Source: a virus
Length of the DNA: 24,303 nucleotides
Virus record (IMG/VR): IMGVR_UViG_3300034375_005124
Location: 1 to 24,303 of that record
Reading direction: 5' to 3' (one strand)
In this document: one piece after another, positions 7,410 to 13,027 of the stretch
How positions within the stretch are numbered: the stretch's first letter is position 1
How the letters are laid out: each line of letters begins with the position of its first letter
Notes under the pieces: generated by a model
What the model was told of the DNA's origin: nothing
Database searches by the model: none
Seen by the model: the letters and a program-made list of their open reading frames with translations, nothing else
Position numbers and translations under genes: made by a program

Positions 7410-7516
7410 AATCGGTTGTCTGCTATTATAGCTCCGATTCAAGCCTTCCGCATATCACATCTCAGAGCGATTAGGATGAGTAATACCTCCACTTATCCAT
7501 ATGTGGGCAACCGATT
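7410..7516 (+). ncRNA. Candidate structured RNA (stacked stems with pseudoknot) leading the nuclease gene
   Basis: In the 147-base gap between the HTH gene and the nuclease gene, three nested stems pair almost without a break on the 3' side: P1 7410-7418/7508-7516 (9 bp, perfect), P4 7448-7455/7499-7506 (8 bp, one G-U) and P3 7474-7481/7491-7498 (8 bp, one G-U, loop 7482-7490). A further pairing, 7431-7434/7465-7468 plus 7436-7437/7462-7463, joins the two 5' bulges and would make a pseudoknot. The structure ends 18 bases before the next start codon. No known riboswitch or ribozyme class is recognised. It could instead be a DNA operator. Confidence 0.45.
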
Positions 7517-7534
7517 TAATTACAAAGGATAAAC

Positions 7535-8380
7535 ATGAAATTACCAGAAGATTCGATATCACCTTTTGAAGAACAGAGTATAGCTAGGTCTAATACTACA
7601 TTAGGTAGATATTACCATTTATATGGAGCGACTCCGGTAAAAGTTCCTTCTGTTACTACAGTACTAAGTAATGTTATAAATAAGGGATATGCGTTTGATA
7701 TGTGGCTAAAAAATTACGGTCATTTTTCAGATTGGTACAGAAATTTTAAAGCAAATAAAGGAACGGCAGTTCATTATTGTGTAGAAAAATTAAAAAATGG
7801 TGAAACATTAAGTTTTGGCGAGATCAAAGAAATAGTATTTAGGTACTGTAATGTTATTGATATTGCCATGAATGGTGGTAAGAGTGCGTTACTCAGAAGT
7901 GTTTGTATGTACATTGAGTCATATATGGCATATTACGAGGAACACAAGCCACTGTTATTAGCATGTGAGTATCAGATGTATTCTCAAGGTCTAGGCTTTG
8001 CCGGTACGGCTGATGAGATTTGTGAAATTGGTTCTTTAGCTCAAAGGACAATCTTAGATATAAAGACCGGTTCGCAATCTGATAGTCACATAATTCAAGG
8101 TAATGCATACGCAATGCTCTGGAATGAATTAAATCCAGATTACAAGGTCGGTCATGTTGCGGTGCTTTATCTTAAGGACTCTTTCAAATTGAAACCAACA
8201 TTCACGCTGAAGATGGAAGCAGTTAATACTACAATGTGGGAAGATATACTTAAAATATATCAGAATAAGTATATGAATAAAGATGGTGGATATAAGCAAA
8301 AAGCAAAATGGAGTCCTAGAGTACAATTCAACATAAGAAAGGAAATAGCAGATGTCAGAATGGACACAGTTGAAATTTAA
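7535..8380 (+). CDS. PD-(D/E)XK exonuclease, Cas4/RecB-like
   Basis: 281 residues. The nuclease motifs occur in the Cas4/RecB order: His80 in G-T-A-V-H-Y, Glu145, Asp160 in F-A-G-T-A-D, Asp175-Ile-Lys177 in I-L-D-I-K-T-G, and the Q-x-x-x-Y motif at 188-192. I see no cysteine cluster like the Cas4 iron-sulfur site. The substrate is probably DNA ends; the next gene is an SSB-like protein overlapping by 29 bases, so the two may act together in recombination or replication. The ribosome site AAAGGAT lies seven bases before the ATG. The gene follows the structured leader at 7410-7516. The catalytic-fold call is strong; exo- versus endonuclease activity is not decided by sequence. Confidence 0.85.
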   Translation: MKLPEDSISPFEEQSIARSNTTLGRYYHLYGATPVKVPSVTTVLSNVINKGYAFDMWLKNYGHFSDWYRNFKANKGTAVHYCVEKLKNGETLSFGEIKEIVFRYCNVIDIAMNGGKSALLRSVCMYIESYMAYYEEHKPLLLACEYQMYSQGLGFAGTADEICEIGSLAQRTILDIKTGSQSDSHIIQGNAYAMLWNELNPDYKVGHVAVLYLKDSFKLKPTFTLKMEAVNTTMWEDILKIYQNKYMNKDGGYKQKAKWSPRVQFNIRKEIADVRMDTVEI

Positions 8381-8831
8381 CATGGATGTACCAGTCAATG
8401 TTACGCTACAAGCGTGGGGTGACGGTAATCTTGTTAGAGAAGATAACTTTGGTAAGCCACAATACTTTGTGGGTGATAAGGTAACATTTACCGCCTCAGA
8501 GGGTTTACATAATCTTATCCAACATCTTAACCTACAGAGCGGTAGTTCTATCACTATTGAAAAAAAATCTAGTGAGAAAAGTAAATATGGAATATTTCAT
8601 ATTGATGGTAAAGATTTAGATGGGTATCAAAATGGGTCTGCACCGGTTCAGAACAATGCACCTGAACAACCTCCGGTAGCAGTAAACCAACCTATCAACA
8701 ATCACGCATCTACAAACAATGTAAGTAGCGTCACAAATAACGGTACTAGCGTTGATGAAGTAAGGTCTGGTGTACAAAAAGCCATTACTCAGCTAGAGCA
8801 AGTCTTAAAAGACATGGATTTGCCGTTTTAA
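8352..8831 (+). CDS. Single-stranded DNA-binding protein-like, with SSB C-terminal tip
   Basis: 159 residues. N-terminal ~90 residues are beta-rich and could form an OB fold (Val-Asn-Val-Thr-Leu-Gln-Ala-Trp, Val-Thr-Phe-Thr-Ala, Ser-Ile-Thr-Ile-Glu). Residues ~95-140 are a low-complexity Asn/Pro/Gln/Ser linker. The protein ends Lys-Asp-Met-Asp-Leu-Pro-Phe, close to the universal SSB tip (Asp-Asp-Asp-Ile-Pro-Phe) that docks host replication and repair enzymes. The domain-linker-acidic-tip plan is that of SSB, although the N-terminal domain is too diverged for me to assign it by sequence alone. The start overlaps the nuclease gene; AGGA lies upstream of the ATG. Confidence 0.65.
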   Translation: MSEWTQLKFNMDVPVNVTLQAWGDGNLVREDNFGKPQYFVGDKVTFTASEGLHNLIQHLNLQSGSSITIEKKSSEKSKYGIFHIDGKDLDGYQNGSAPVQNNAPEQPPVAVNQPINNHASTNNVSSVTNNGTSVDEVRSGVQKAITQLEQVLKDMDLPF

Positions 8832-8845
8832 TATAGTGTGTGTCG

Positions 8846-8901
8846 GGGGTGTTAGGTTTCTTTTGCGTCATGTGTTGCAATCCTTCTTGTCCTAGCACCC
8901 C
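8846..8901 (+). other. Long imperfect hairpin between SSB-like gene and next gene
   Basis: GGGGTGTTAGG (8846-8856) pairs with CCTAGCACCCC (8891-8901) over 11 bp with one G-U; the 34-base loop holds a weak inner TTGC/GCAA pairing. It is followed by TTTATAAT and then the next ATG at 8910. It could be an intra-operon attenuator, a processing site, or a cover for the next start region. The T tract is too short for a confident terminator. Confidence 0.45.
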
Positions 8902-8909
8902 TTTATAAT

Positions 8910-9377
8910 ATGAGAAAAACATACGAAACATCATTAGATAGAATAAGAGAAATTAATTTTGTTAATTATATGAAGGATAAACACAATTTAGATTTATACA
9001 AATTACCGATTAAGTATAGCGTTGACTATATAGCTGAAGCGAATGGTAAGCCGGTAGGCTGGATAGAGCTTAGATGGAGAAAACATAATCGCAATAAGTA
9101 TCCAGAATTTATGATAGCTCAATACAAAGTAAAGAAAATGATAGACCTATACGAGTCTACATCAATACCAAGTTTTTTATATATAAGGCACAATGATTGC
9201 ATTAGTTACCTAGAGGTAAGAAAAAAGCACTCTATGGGTAATAATACAATGGGTAAACCGGCAGTCAGGTGGGGAGGCATGAATCAAATGAGGGATGATC
9301 AGGACAGAGAGCCTTGCGTTTATATCCCTATAGATAATTTTATGATAATGGAGGGTATCATTGGGGAAGACGAATAA
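8910..9377 (+). CDS. Probable PD-(D/E)XK-like nuclease domain protein
   Basis: 155 residues. Residues ~35-95 show a D-(x)13-E-x-R arrangement (Asp39 in Val-Asp-Tyr-Ile-Ala; Glu53-Leu-Arg55 in Trp-Ile-Glu-Leu-Arg-Trp-Arg-Lys), then a Tyr-Pro segment, a Lys-Lys-Met helix and a Pro-Ser-Phe-Leu-Tyr-Ile strand. This resembles small phage restriction-endonuclease-fold proteins, with Arg in place of the usual catalytic Lys, so activity is doubtful. There is no ribosome site: TATAAT abuts the ATG and the hairpin at 8846-8901 lies just upstream. The next gene begins inside its last 17 bases. The nuclease fold is an inference. Confidence 0.55.
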   Translation: MRKTYETSLDRIREINFVNYMKDKHNLDLYKLPIKYSVDYIAEANGKPVGWIELRWRKHNRNKYPEFMIAQYKVKKMIDLYESTSIPSFLYIRHNDCISYLEVRKKHSMGNNTMGKPAVRWGGMNQMRDDQDREPCVYIPIDNFMIMEGIIGEDE

Positions 9378-10452
9378 GATACGAGGTGGTTACTATATCA
9401 AAGCTAGGAAAATTATGGAAAGTGAAATAGCTCACGCATCCCCGGTTACACGAGAGGTCTTTGACCATTTAATACATCAGGCAAACTTTGCTGATAGTAA
9501 GAAATTTAAAAGAGGTCAGTGGTTCGGCACATTCGACCACATTGCAGAGGGGTTACATTGGTACGAAGGATTCCGCAAAACCAAATATAGTACTAAACAA
9601 ATCCGCTCTGCAATCGACTTCTTAAAAGATAAAAATGTTATAGAAACAAAGAAAAGTTTCAGGGGTCTGGTCATTACTATTAATAAATATAATGAGTATC
9701 AAGACCCTAAAAACTACTCAAACATGGGAGTCCCTACGGTGTATGCTACGGAAGGCACAATGGAGGTCATGCCGGAGGTCACAACGGAGGGCAGTCATTT
9801 GTCGTCAGTAAATGAGCCTATGGCGGTCACAACGGAGGTCACAATGGAAGGCACAACGGAAGGCACTTTCAGGGCAGAATCAGGGCAGACTACACTAAAA
9901 GAAGACAATAAGAATACTATTAAGAAAGAAACAATAAATAAAAAAGAGATTGTTAATCTTATGAAAAAGCTCGATGTAATCTTTTTTAACCATCATGTAC
10001 AACTTGGTGTTTATTCACATTTAGTTGAGAAAGCGGTAATAGGAATTGGTGGGCAAAGTAGAGTAGCAAAGACTATTGATTTTTATTTAGACAAGGTAGG
10101 GAAGGGTAGCGTGGAAAAAAAATACATCTACAAACACCCAAAGAATTTCTGGACGGAGGGCATATTTGCCATACACAATGAGATGTACCAGAAGGAAACA
10201 GTAGTAGCGAAGGCTGAAACTGTTACCAAGTATTGTATTGAATGTCATCAATCAACAGAATTTAAAAAAGGTGAGGCTTTGAACACTTGCCCTAAATGTG
10301 GCGAGGGAGATTTATTTAATAAAAGAATGTACGACCATGAACGGTCAGTACGAGGTCAATTACCAGAACCAGAGGAACAGACAGAAGAACAAGTATGGGA
10401 AAGCAAAAAACTAATAGACAGTCTAGTAGAGTCTTTTCAGACACCGAAGTAG
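9361..10452 (+). CDS. Replication initiator-like protein (winged helix, zinc ribbon), origin inside gene
   Basis: 363 residues starting at TTG; GGAGGG five bases upstream fixes the start, which overlaps the previous gene. Residues ~10-115 look like a winged-helix DNA-binding domain of phage initiators/replisome organisers (Lys-Ile-Met-Glu-Ser, Ser-Thr-Lys-Gln-Ile-Arg-Ser-Ala-Ile-Asp-Phe-Leu, Ile-Thr-Ile-Asn-Lys-Tyr-Asn). Residues ~130-170 are a low-complexity Thr/Glu/Val/Gly linker encoded by eight 12-bp DNA repeats. Residues ~185-280 are helical and could bind a helicase or loader. A four-Cys zinc ribbon lies at ~292-316 (Cys-x-x-Cys and Cys-x-x-Cys). The layout of an initiator gene carrying iterons and then an AT-rich tract parallels lambda O. 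No helicase gene is visible in this window, so host helicase recruitment is likely (inference). Confidence 0.6.
   Translation: MGKTNKIRGGYYIKARKIMESEIAHASPVTREVFDHLIHQANFADSKKFKRGQWFGTFDHIAEGLHWYEGFRKTKYSTKQIRSAIDFLKDKNVIETKKSFRGLVITINKYNEYQDPKNYSNMGVPTVYATEGTMEVMPEVTTEGSHLSSVNEPMAVTTEVTMEGTTEGTFRAESGQTTLKEDNKNTIKKETINKKEIVNLMKKLDVIFFNHHVQLGVYSHLVEKAVIGIGGQSRVAKTIDFYLDKVGKGSVEKKYIYKHPKNFWTEGIFAIHNEMYQKETVVAKAETVTKYCIECHQSTEFKKGEALNTCPKCGEGDLFNKRMYDHERSVRGQLPEPEEQTEEQVWESKKLIDSLVESFQTPK
9748..9867 (+). repeat. Eight 12-bp iterons, candidate replication origin
   Basis: Two blocks of four 12-bp units, consensus AYGGAGGKCACA, at 9748-9795 and 9820-9867, separated by 24 bp that contain CATTT (9796-9800) and AAATG (9810-9814) as an inverted repeat. 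The units stay in frame as four-residue repeats such as Thr-Glu-Val-Thr and Met-Glu-Gly-Thr. An AT-rich stretch follows. Block size and position inside a presumed initiator gene suggest initiator-binding iterons. Confidence 0.6.
9899..9960 (+). other. AT-rich tract next to iterons, candidate DNA-unwinding element
   Basis: Directly after the iteron array the coding DNA is mostly A and T for about 60 bases, encoding a Lys/Asn/Ile-rich stretch. In lambda-type origins such a tract is opened by the iteron-bound initiator. The match is positional only; no function is proven by composition. Confidence 0.4.
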
Positions 10453-10907
10453 ACATTGCCTTAGATAATTGGGAGCGTCAACATGGTACAAATAAAACCT
10501 ATTCTACAAATACTGTTGGAGTATATGGGGAGTTAAGCGTGTATCGTACATTAATTAGACAAGGCTACGCTTCTAAGATTTACAAACCTATATCAGATGA
10601 GAACCATGTTGATTTAGTTGTCGAAACAAATCAGCACAAATTTGATAGAGTACAGATCAAAACCATTACTAAAATGAACTCAGCTACAAGCATTGAGGTT
10701 AAGATGGGTAAATATATTAAATCAAATAGGGTAGATGTTGTTGCAGTTTACTTTGCACCAAAAGATGCAGTTGCTTTTGTACCATATAAAAATACACATA
10801 GCATCACTCTTGCACTTACTACCGCTAAAAACAATCAGGGTAACCGTAATTGGTTCTGGCAGTATGAAAGATACCCGGAATTTTCAGGAGGACACATTGT
10901 CGAGTAA
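10395..10907 (+). CDS. PD-(D/E)XK endonuclease (PDDEXK_5-like)
   Basis: 170 residues. Residues ~40-125 match small endonuclease-fold proteins: V-G-V-Y-G-E-L (Glu46), H-V-D-L-V-V (Asp73), V-Q-I-K-T (Gln87-x-Lys89), and later Val-Asp-Val-Val-Ala-Val-Tyr. This is the order of a restriction-like catalytic core with Q-x-K in motif III. The start overlaps the initiator gene by 58 bases in another frame; its ribosome site is weak, so coupling to upstream translation is likely. Substrate unknown; candidates are branched or foreign DNA. It lies in a run of nuclease genes in the replication operon. Confidence 0.7.
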   Translation: MGKQKTNRQSSRVFSDTEVDIALDNWERQHGTNKTYSTNTVGVYGELSVYRTLIRQGYASKIYKPISDENHVDLVVETNQHKFDRVQIKTITKMNSATSIEVKMGKYIKSNRVDVVAVYFAPKDAVAFVPYKNTHSITLALTTAKNNQGNRNWFWQYERYPEFSGGHIVE

Positions 10908-11181
10908 ATCTAAAGCAAAAGGTAATCGTTTCGAAAGAGAGTGCGTTGATAAACTTACTGAAATGGGATATGATGCTAAAAGAGCATGGGGTTCTAATGG
11001 TAAGGCACTAGGGTTCGATGAAGATGTAGACATCTTAGCAGATGATATAAAAATTCAATGTAAGGTTCGTAAGACTGTACCCAAGTGGTTAGCTCTTGGG
11101 AGTTGTGATTGGGTACTGTTTAAAGAGGACAGAGGTGAAATATATAAAATAACCAGATTAAAGGATGATAATGAAAATTAA
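10897..11181 (+). CDS. Hjc-like Holliday-junction resolvase / PD-(D/E)XK nuclease
   Basis: 94 residues, starting at TTG because CAGGAGGA sits seven bases upstream; no ATG fits as well. Motifs: K-G-N-R-F-E-R-E (Glu13), R-A-W-G-S-N-G-K (residues 29-36), E-D-V-D-I (Asp45) and I-Q-C-K-V-R-K (Gln54-x-Lys56). The N-terminal K-G-x-x-F-E-R-E and the R-A-W-G-S block are shared by archaeal Hjc-type resolvases and short phage relatives. Likely role: resolving four-way junctions during phage recombination, replication or before packaging. It overlaps the previous gene's stop and the next gene's start, so it is translationally embedded in the operon. Confidence 0.75.
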   Translation: MSSKSKAKGNRFERECVDKLTEMGYDAKRAWGSNGKALGFDEDVDILADDIKIQCKVRKTVPKWLALGSCDWVLFKEDRGEIYKITRLKDDNEN

Positions 11182-11389
11182 CATAGTAACAGATGATAAA
11201 GGTATAGACCTGATATTAAAAGCATTAGGTATTTTAATTATGAAGGGTAAAGAGTCTTCAGCTTCTAATGAGGATGTCCAGAATGCTCATACCATGAAAA
11301 AGATGATTAATGAAGGCATGGAAAATGGTGAGATTATTGAGTACGAAGGCATTGCCCCTTCTAATTGTGAGGAAGGTGTTTGTGACTAA
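11165..11389 (+). CDS. Small acidic protein, unknown
   Basis: 74 residues, starting 17 bases before the resolvase stop; AAGG lies just upstream of the first ATG, and a second ATG two codons later is an alternative. The N-terminal half could be an alpha/beta unit (Met-Lys-Ile-Asn-Ile-Val-Thr, then Leu-Ile-Leu-Lys-Ala-Leu-Gly-Ile-Leu-Ile). The C-terminus contains two cysteines (Asn-Cys-Glu-Glu-Gly-Val-Cys-Asp), possibly half of a metal site. No family recognised; operon membership is the main clue. Confidence 0.6.
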   Translation: MIMKINIVTDDKGIDLILKALGILIMKGKESSASNEDVQNAHTMKKMINEGMENGEIIEYEGIAPSNCEEGVCD

Positions 11390-11412
11390 CCGGAGGTAGA
11401 TAGGATGCGGTC

Positions 11413-11673
11413 TTGTTGGCTATATATGATAAGGAAAAGTCTATTCAATGGGTAATAGATGCAATAGAGATAAGTAAAGAAAGAGAAGTCCCACAAAAGA
11501 ATCTTATAACAGATACTACAACTGATAACGCTGATAAAAGCGTAATGCGTTGTGGTAAATGTGATGTTGGTTGGGAAGAGACATATAGATATGGTAGAAG
11601 ATTATATTTGTATTACCGGTCTTATGTCAGACTTGGAAAGGAATTAAGGACATGTCCAAAGTGCAAAGGGTAG
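11413..11673 (+). CDS. Small zinc-ribbon protein
   Basis: 86 residues with TTG as the earliest possible start, because an in-frame TAG stands at 11401; the ribosome site is weak. The C-terminal half carries Cys-Gly-Lys-Cys around residues 47-50 and Cys-Pro-Lys-Cys at the end, a C4 zinc-ribbon pattern, with an aromatic, Arg-rich stretch between them. N-terminal ~40 residues are helical and charged. Such proteins often bind nucleic acid or act as small regulators, but the role here is unknown. It overlaps the MazG-like gene by 22 bases. Confidence 0.55.
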   Translation: MLAIYDKEKSIQWVIDAIEISKEREVPQKNLITDTTTDNADKSVMRCGKCDVGWEETYRYGRRLYLYYRSYVRLGKELRTCPKCKG

Positions 11674-11972
11674 GGGAGAAGCTACCTATAAATGATAGAA
11701 TTGTTGATATGATAGCTGAACGAATGCTTGTAGGAGCTAAGAAATATGGTGATGAGATACAACTAGACGACCCCAGAGATATGGTAGAGGAAACATTAGA
11801 GGAAGTAATGGACGGTCTGGTTTATTGTGCGATTAAACTGATTCAGATTCAGGATAAATGTCAACATCTTAATTATACTTACATACCTTCTGAACCAGAG
11901 AATAATGTTTCTGAAAACCTTGTATGTGATGATTGTAATGAGAACCTACCTATGCATGGGGAAATAGTATAA
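11652..11972 (+). CDS. MazG-like / all-alpha NTP pyrophosphatase-type protein
   Basis: 106 residues. The N-terminal ~70 residues show the pattern G-A-K-K-Y-G (about 28-33) followed by E-E-T-L-E-E-V-M-D-G-L-V-Y (about 46-58), like the metal-binding E-x-x-E and E-x-x-D helices of small phage MazG-like nucleotide pyrophosphohydrolases. The tail (~70-106) contains Cys-Gln-His and Cys-Asp-Asp-Cys, a possible zinc ribbon fused behind it. Likely role: removing unwanted nucleotides or signalling nucleotides during replication (inference). The overlap with both neighbours places it in the early operon. The family call is tentative, because the second Glu/Asp pair cannot be checked without alignment. 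Confidence 0.55.
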   Translation: MSKVQRVGEKLPINDRIVDMIAERMLVGAKKYGDEIQLDDPRDMVEETLEEVMDGLVYCAIKLIQIQDKCQHLNYTYIPSEPENNVSENLVCDDCNENLPMHGEIV

Positions 11973-12151
11973 TGTGGAATTGCGGTAGGTGTAATGACAT
12001 GCTTAAATGGGAAAATGATTATGAATACCAAGATGTAGGTATTTTAGATAAGGAAGGCATTGCAACTTTATATACATGTATGCGATGTGATATATCTGTT
12101 GAAGTTTTTATTGATGATGATAGAAATGATTTAGATGCTGAAGAAGAATAA
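11972..12151 (+). CDS. 59-residue zinc-ribbon peptide
   Basis: The short ORF starts within the previous stop codon (TAATG). It has Cys-Gly-Arg-Cys at residues 4-7 and Cys-Met-Arg-Cys at 36-39, a classic two-knuckle C4 zinc ribbon, and a very acidic C-terminus. The perfect start-stop overlap and the paired knuckles support a real gene. It resembles other small phage zinc-ribbon proteins of unknown role. Confidence 0.65.
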   Translation: MWNCGRCNDMLKWENDYEYQDVGILDKEGIATLYTCMRCDISVEVFIDDDRNDLDAEEE

Positions 12152-12383
12152 TAGACCAGAATGGTTACAAAATTTATCAGACAAGGAATGTTATGACGAT
12201 GACCCACAATGGCAAGAATGTGTTAAGAGATATGTTCAAGCAGAAGAATATCTAGGGATCAAGGAATTAATATTTGTGAAGCATCAGGTTTTTAAATATC
12301 CCGGCTTACTTATTCATTTAAGTCCGGCACGATTTGAAATGTTATTATCATTACTTAGAGAGAGGTGGAAAGCATTGCAGTAG
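12135..12383 (+). CDS. Last gene of early operon, unknown
   Basis: 82 residues, overlapping the zinc-ribbon gene by 17 bases; no clear ribosome site, so coupling is likely. The first 30 residues are rich in Asn, Asp, Trp and Glu. The rest is predicted helical (Tyr-Val-Gln-Ala-Glu-Glu-Tyr-Leu and Phe-Glu-Met-Leu-Leu-Ser-Leu-Leu-Arg-Glu-Arg-Trp). No motif or family recognised. It is the last rightward gene before the bidirectional terminator. Confidence 0.55.
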   Translation: MLKKNNRPEWLQNLSDKECYDDDPQWQECVKRYVQAEEYLGIKELIFVKHQVFKYPGLLIHLSPARFEMLLSLLRERWKALQ

Positions 12384-12427
12384 TGTTTGGCGACAGACAG
12401 TCTATCAACAATACTTAACAATAAAAC

Positions 12428-12455
12428 GCATCTCGGGAACATATAAACGAGGTGC
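12428..12455. other. Hairpin in the convergent gap
   Basis: GCATCTCG (12428-12435) pairs with CGAGGTGC (12448-12455), 8 bp with one G-U and a 12-base loop. No T tract follows. Apart from this hairpin and the terminator at 12550, I see nothing in 12384-12590 except ORFs shorter than 20 codons. Confidence 0.35.
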
Positions 12456-12549
12456 ATGGTAAGTGGAAAATATCTTAGTATTAGGTTTATTTACGAGATA
12501 AGAGACTGATAAAGATACTGCAATAAATGCCTATGTATAGGTAAAAAAA

Positions 12550-12579
12550 AAAGACCCCAGAGTAAAATCTGGGGTCTTT
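12550..12579. terminator. Bidirectional terminator between convergent operons
   Basis: A perfect 12-bp stem (AAAGACCCCAGA with TCTGGGGTCTTT) and a six-base loop. On the minus strand the stem runs into a T tract (10 consecutive T), a strong intrinsic terminator for the leftward operon. On the plus strand a shorter TTT follows. It sits between the last rightward gene and the last leftward gene. Confidence 0.9.
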
Positions 12580-12590
12580 CAATTACCTCC

Positions 12591-12767
12591 TCATGATGTG
12601 ACAACCTTACGAAGTACTTGTCCAAAGTATTGTTGTAGTGTTAGTCCTTTTAACATGGCATTGGATTTCAGTTGCAAGTAATCTTGCTCTGTAATGTTTG
12701 CCCTGATTGAAACTACATTATCAATTTCTTCTTCAATGTACTTCTGTCTCTGTCTGTATTCGTTCAT
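12591..12767 (-). CDS. Ribbon-helix-helix-like DNA-binding protein
   Basis: 58 residues, started at the ATG of an ATGA overlap with its upstream neighbour; AGAGGA precedes it, whereas an ATG 17 codons earlier would lie inside that neighbour. A charged N-terminal helix (Glu-Glu-Glu-Ile-Asp) is followed by a beta strand Val-Val-Ser-Ile-Arg-Ala-Asn-Ile-Thr and two helices, the second Leu-Thr-Leu-Gln-Gln-Tyr-Phe-Gly-Gln-Val-Leu-Arg. This is the Arc/CopG fold pattern, in which the strand dimerises and enters the major groove. It is last in the leftward operon and may regulate it (inference). Fold call by pattern only. Confidence 0.65.
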   Translation of the reverse strand: MNEYRQRQKYIEEEIDNVVSIRANITEQDYLQLKSNAMLKGLTLQQYFGQVLRKVVTS

Positions 12768-13027
12768 ACGATTATGTCCTCTTTTTTTATGTATTGGTCT
12801 GGGTAGGCTAGATACCAAAATATATCAGGGTCTAAAACCGGTGTTTCAAACCCTATATTTGGAAAGTTATCTAAAAACTCAATAGCATCTTCCTTACTAT
12901 CAAATTCACCGATTGTATCAGCGAATCTGGATGTACAACGATCAGGATTTATAGAGAGAACTATATCTAGCCACCATTTTTCTTTTTCGCAGTCCTTCCA
13001 GATTACACTATGCCTCGGATAGCTCAT
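12764..13027 (-). CDS. Unknown phage protein, 87 residues
   Basis: The start overlaps the upstream gene by 20 bases and the stop overlaps the downstream gene by ATGA, so it is coupled on both sides. The sequence is acidic and Trp-rich (Lys-Trp-Trp-Leu-Asp near residue 18; Asp-Ile-Phe-Trp-Tyr near 70), with a central Glu-Phe-Asp-Ser-Lys-Glu-Asp-Ala-Ile-Glu-Phe-Leu helix that resembles the short 'sKEdAi' helix of other small phage proteins. No signal peptide or membrane segment, and no family recognised. Confidence 0.6.
   Translation of the reverse strand: MSYPRHSVIWKDCEKEKWWLDIVLSINPDRCTSRFADTIGEFDSKEDAIEFLDNFPNIGFETPVLDPDIFWYLAYPDQYIKKEDIIV

Noticed and set aside
9361-10452. Reading the TTEV/TEGT repeats of the initiator as a structural protein repeat only
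   Set aside because: The DNA repeats are better conserved and more regular than a four-residue linker needs, and an AT-rich tract follows, so an origin reading is preferred.
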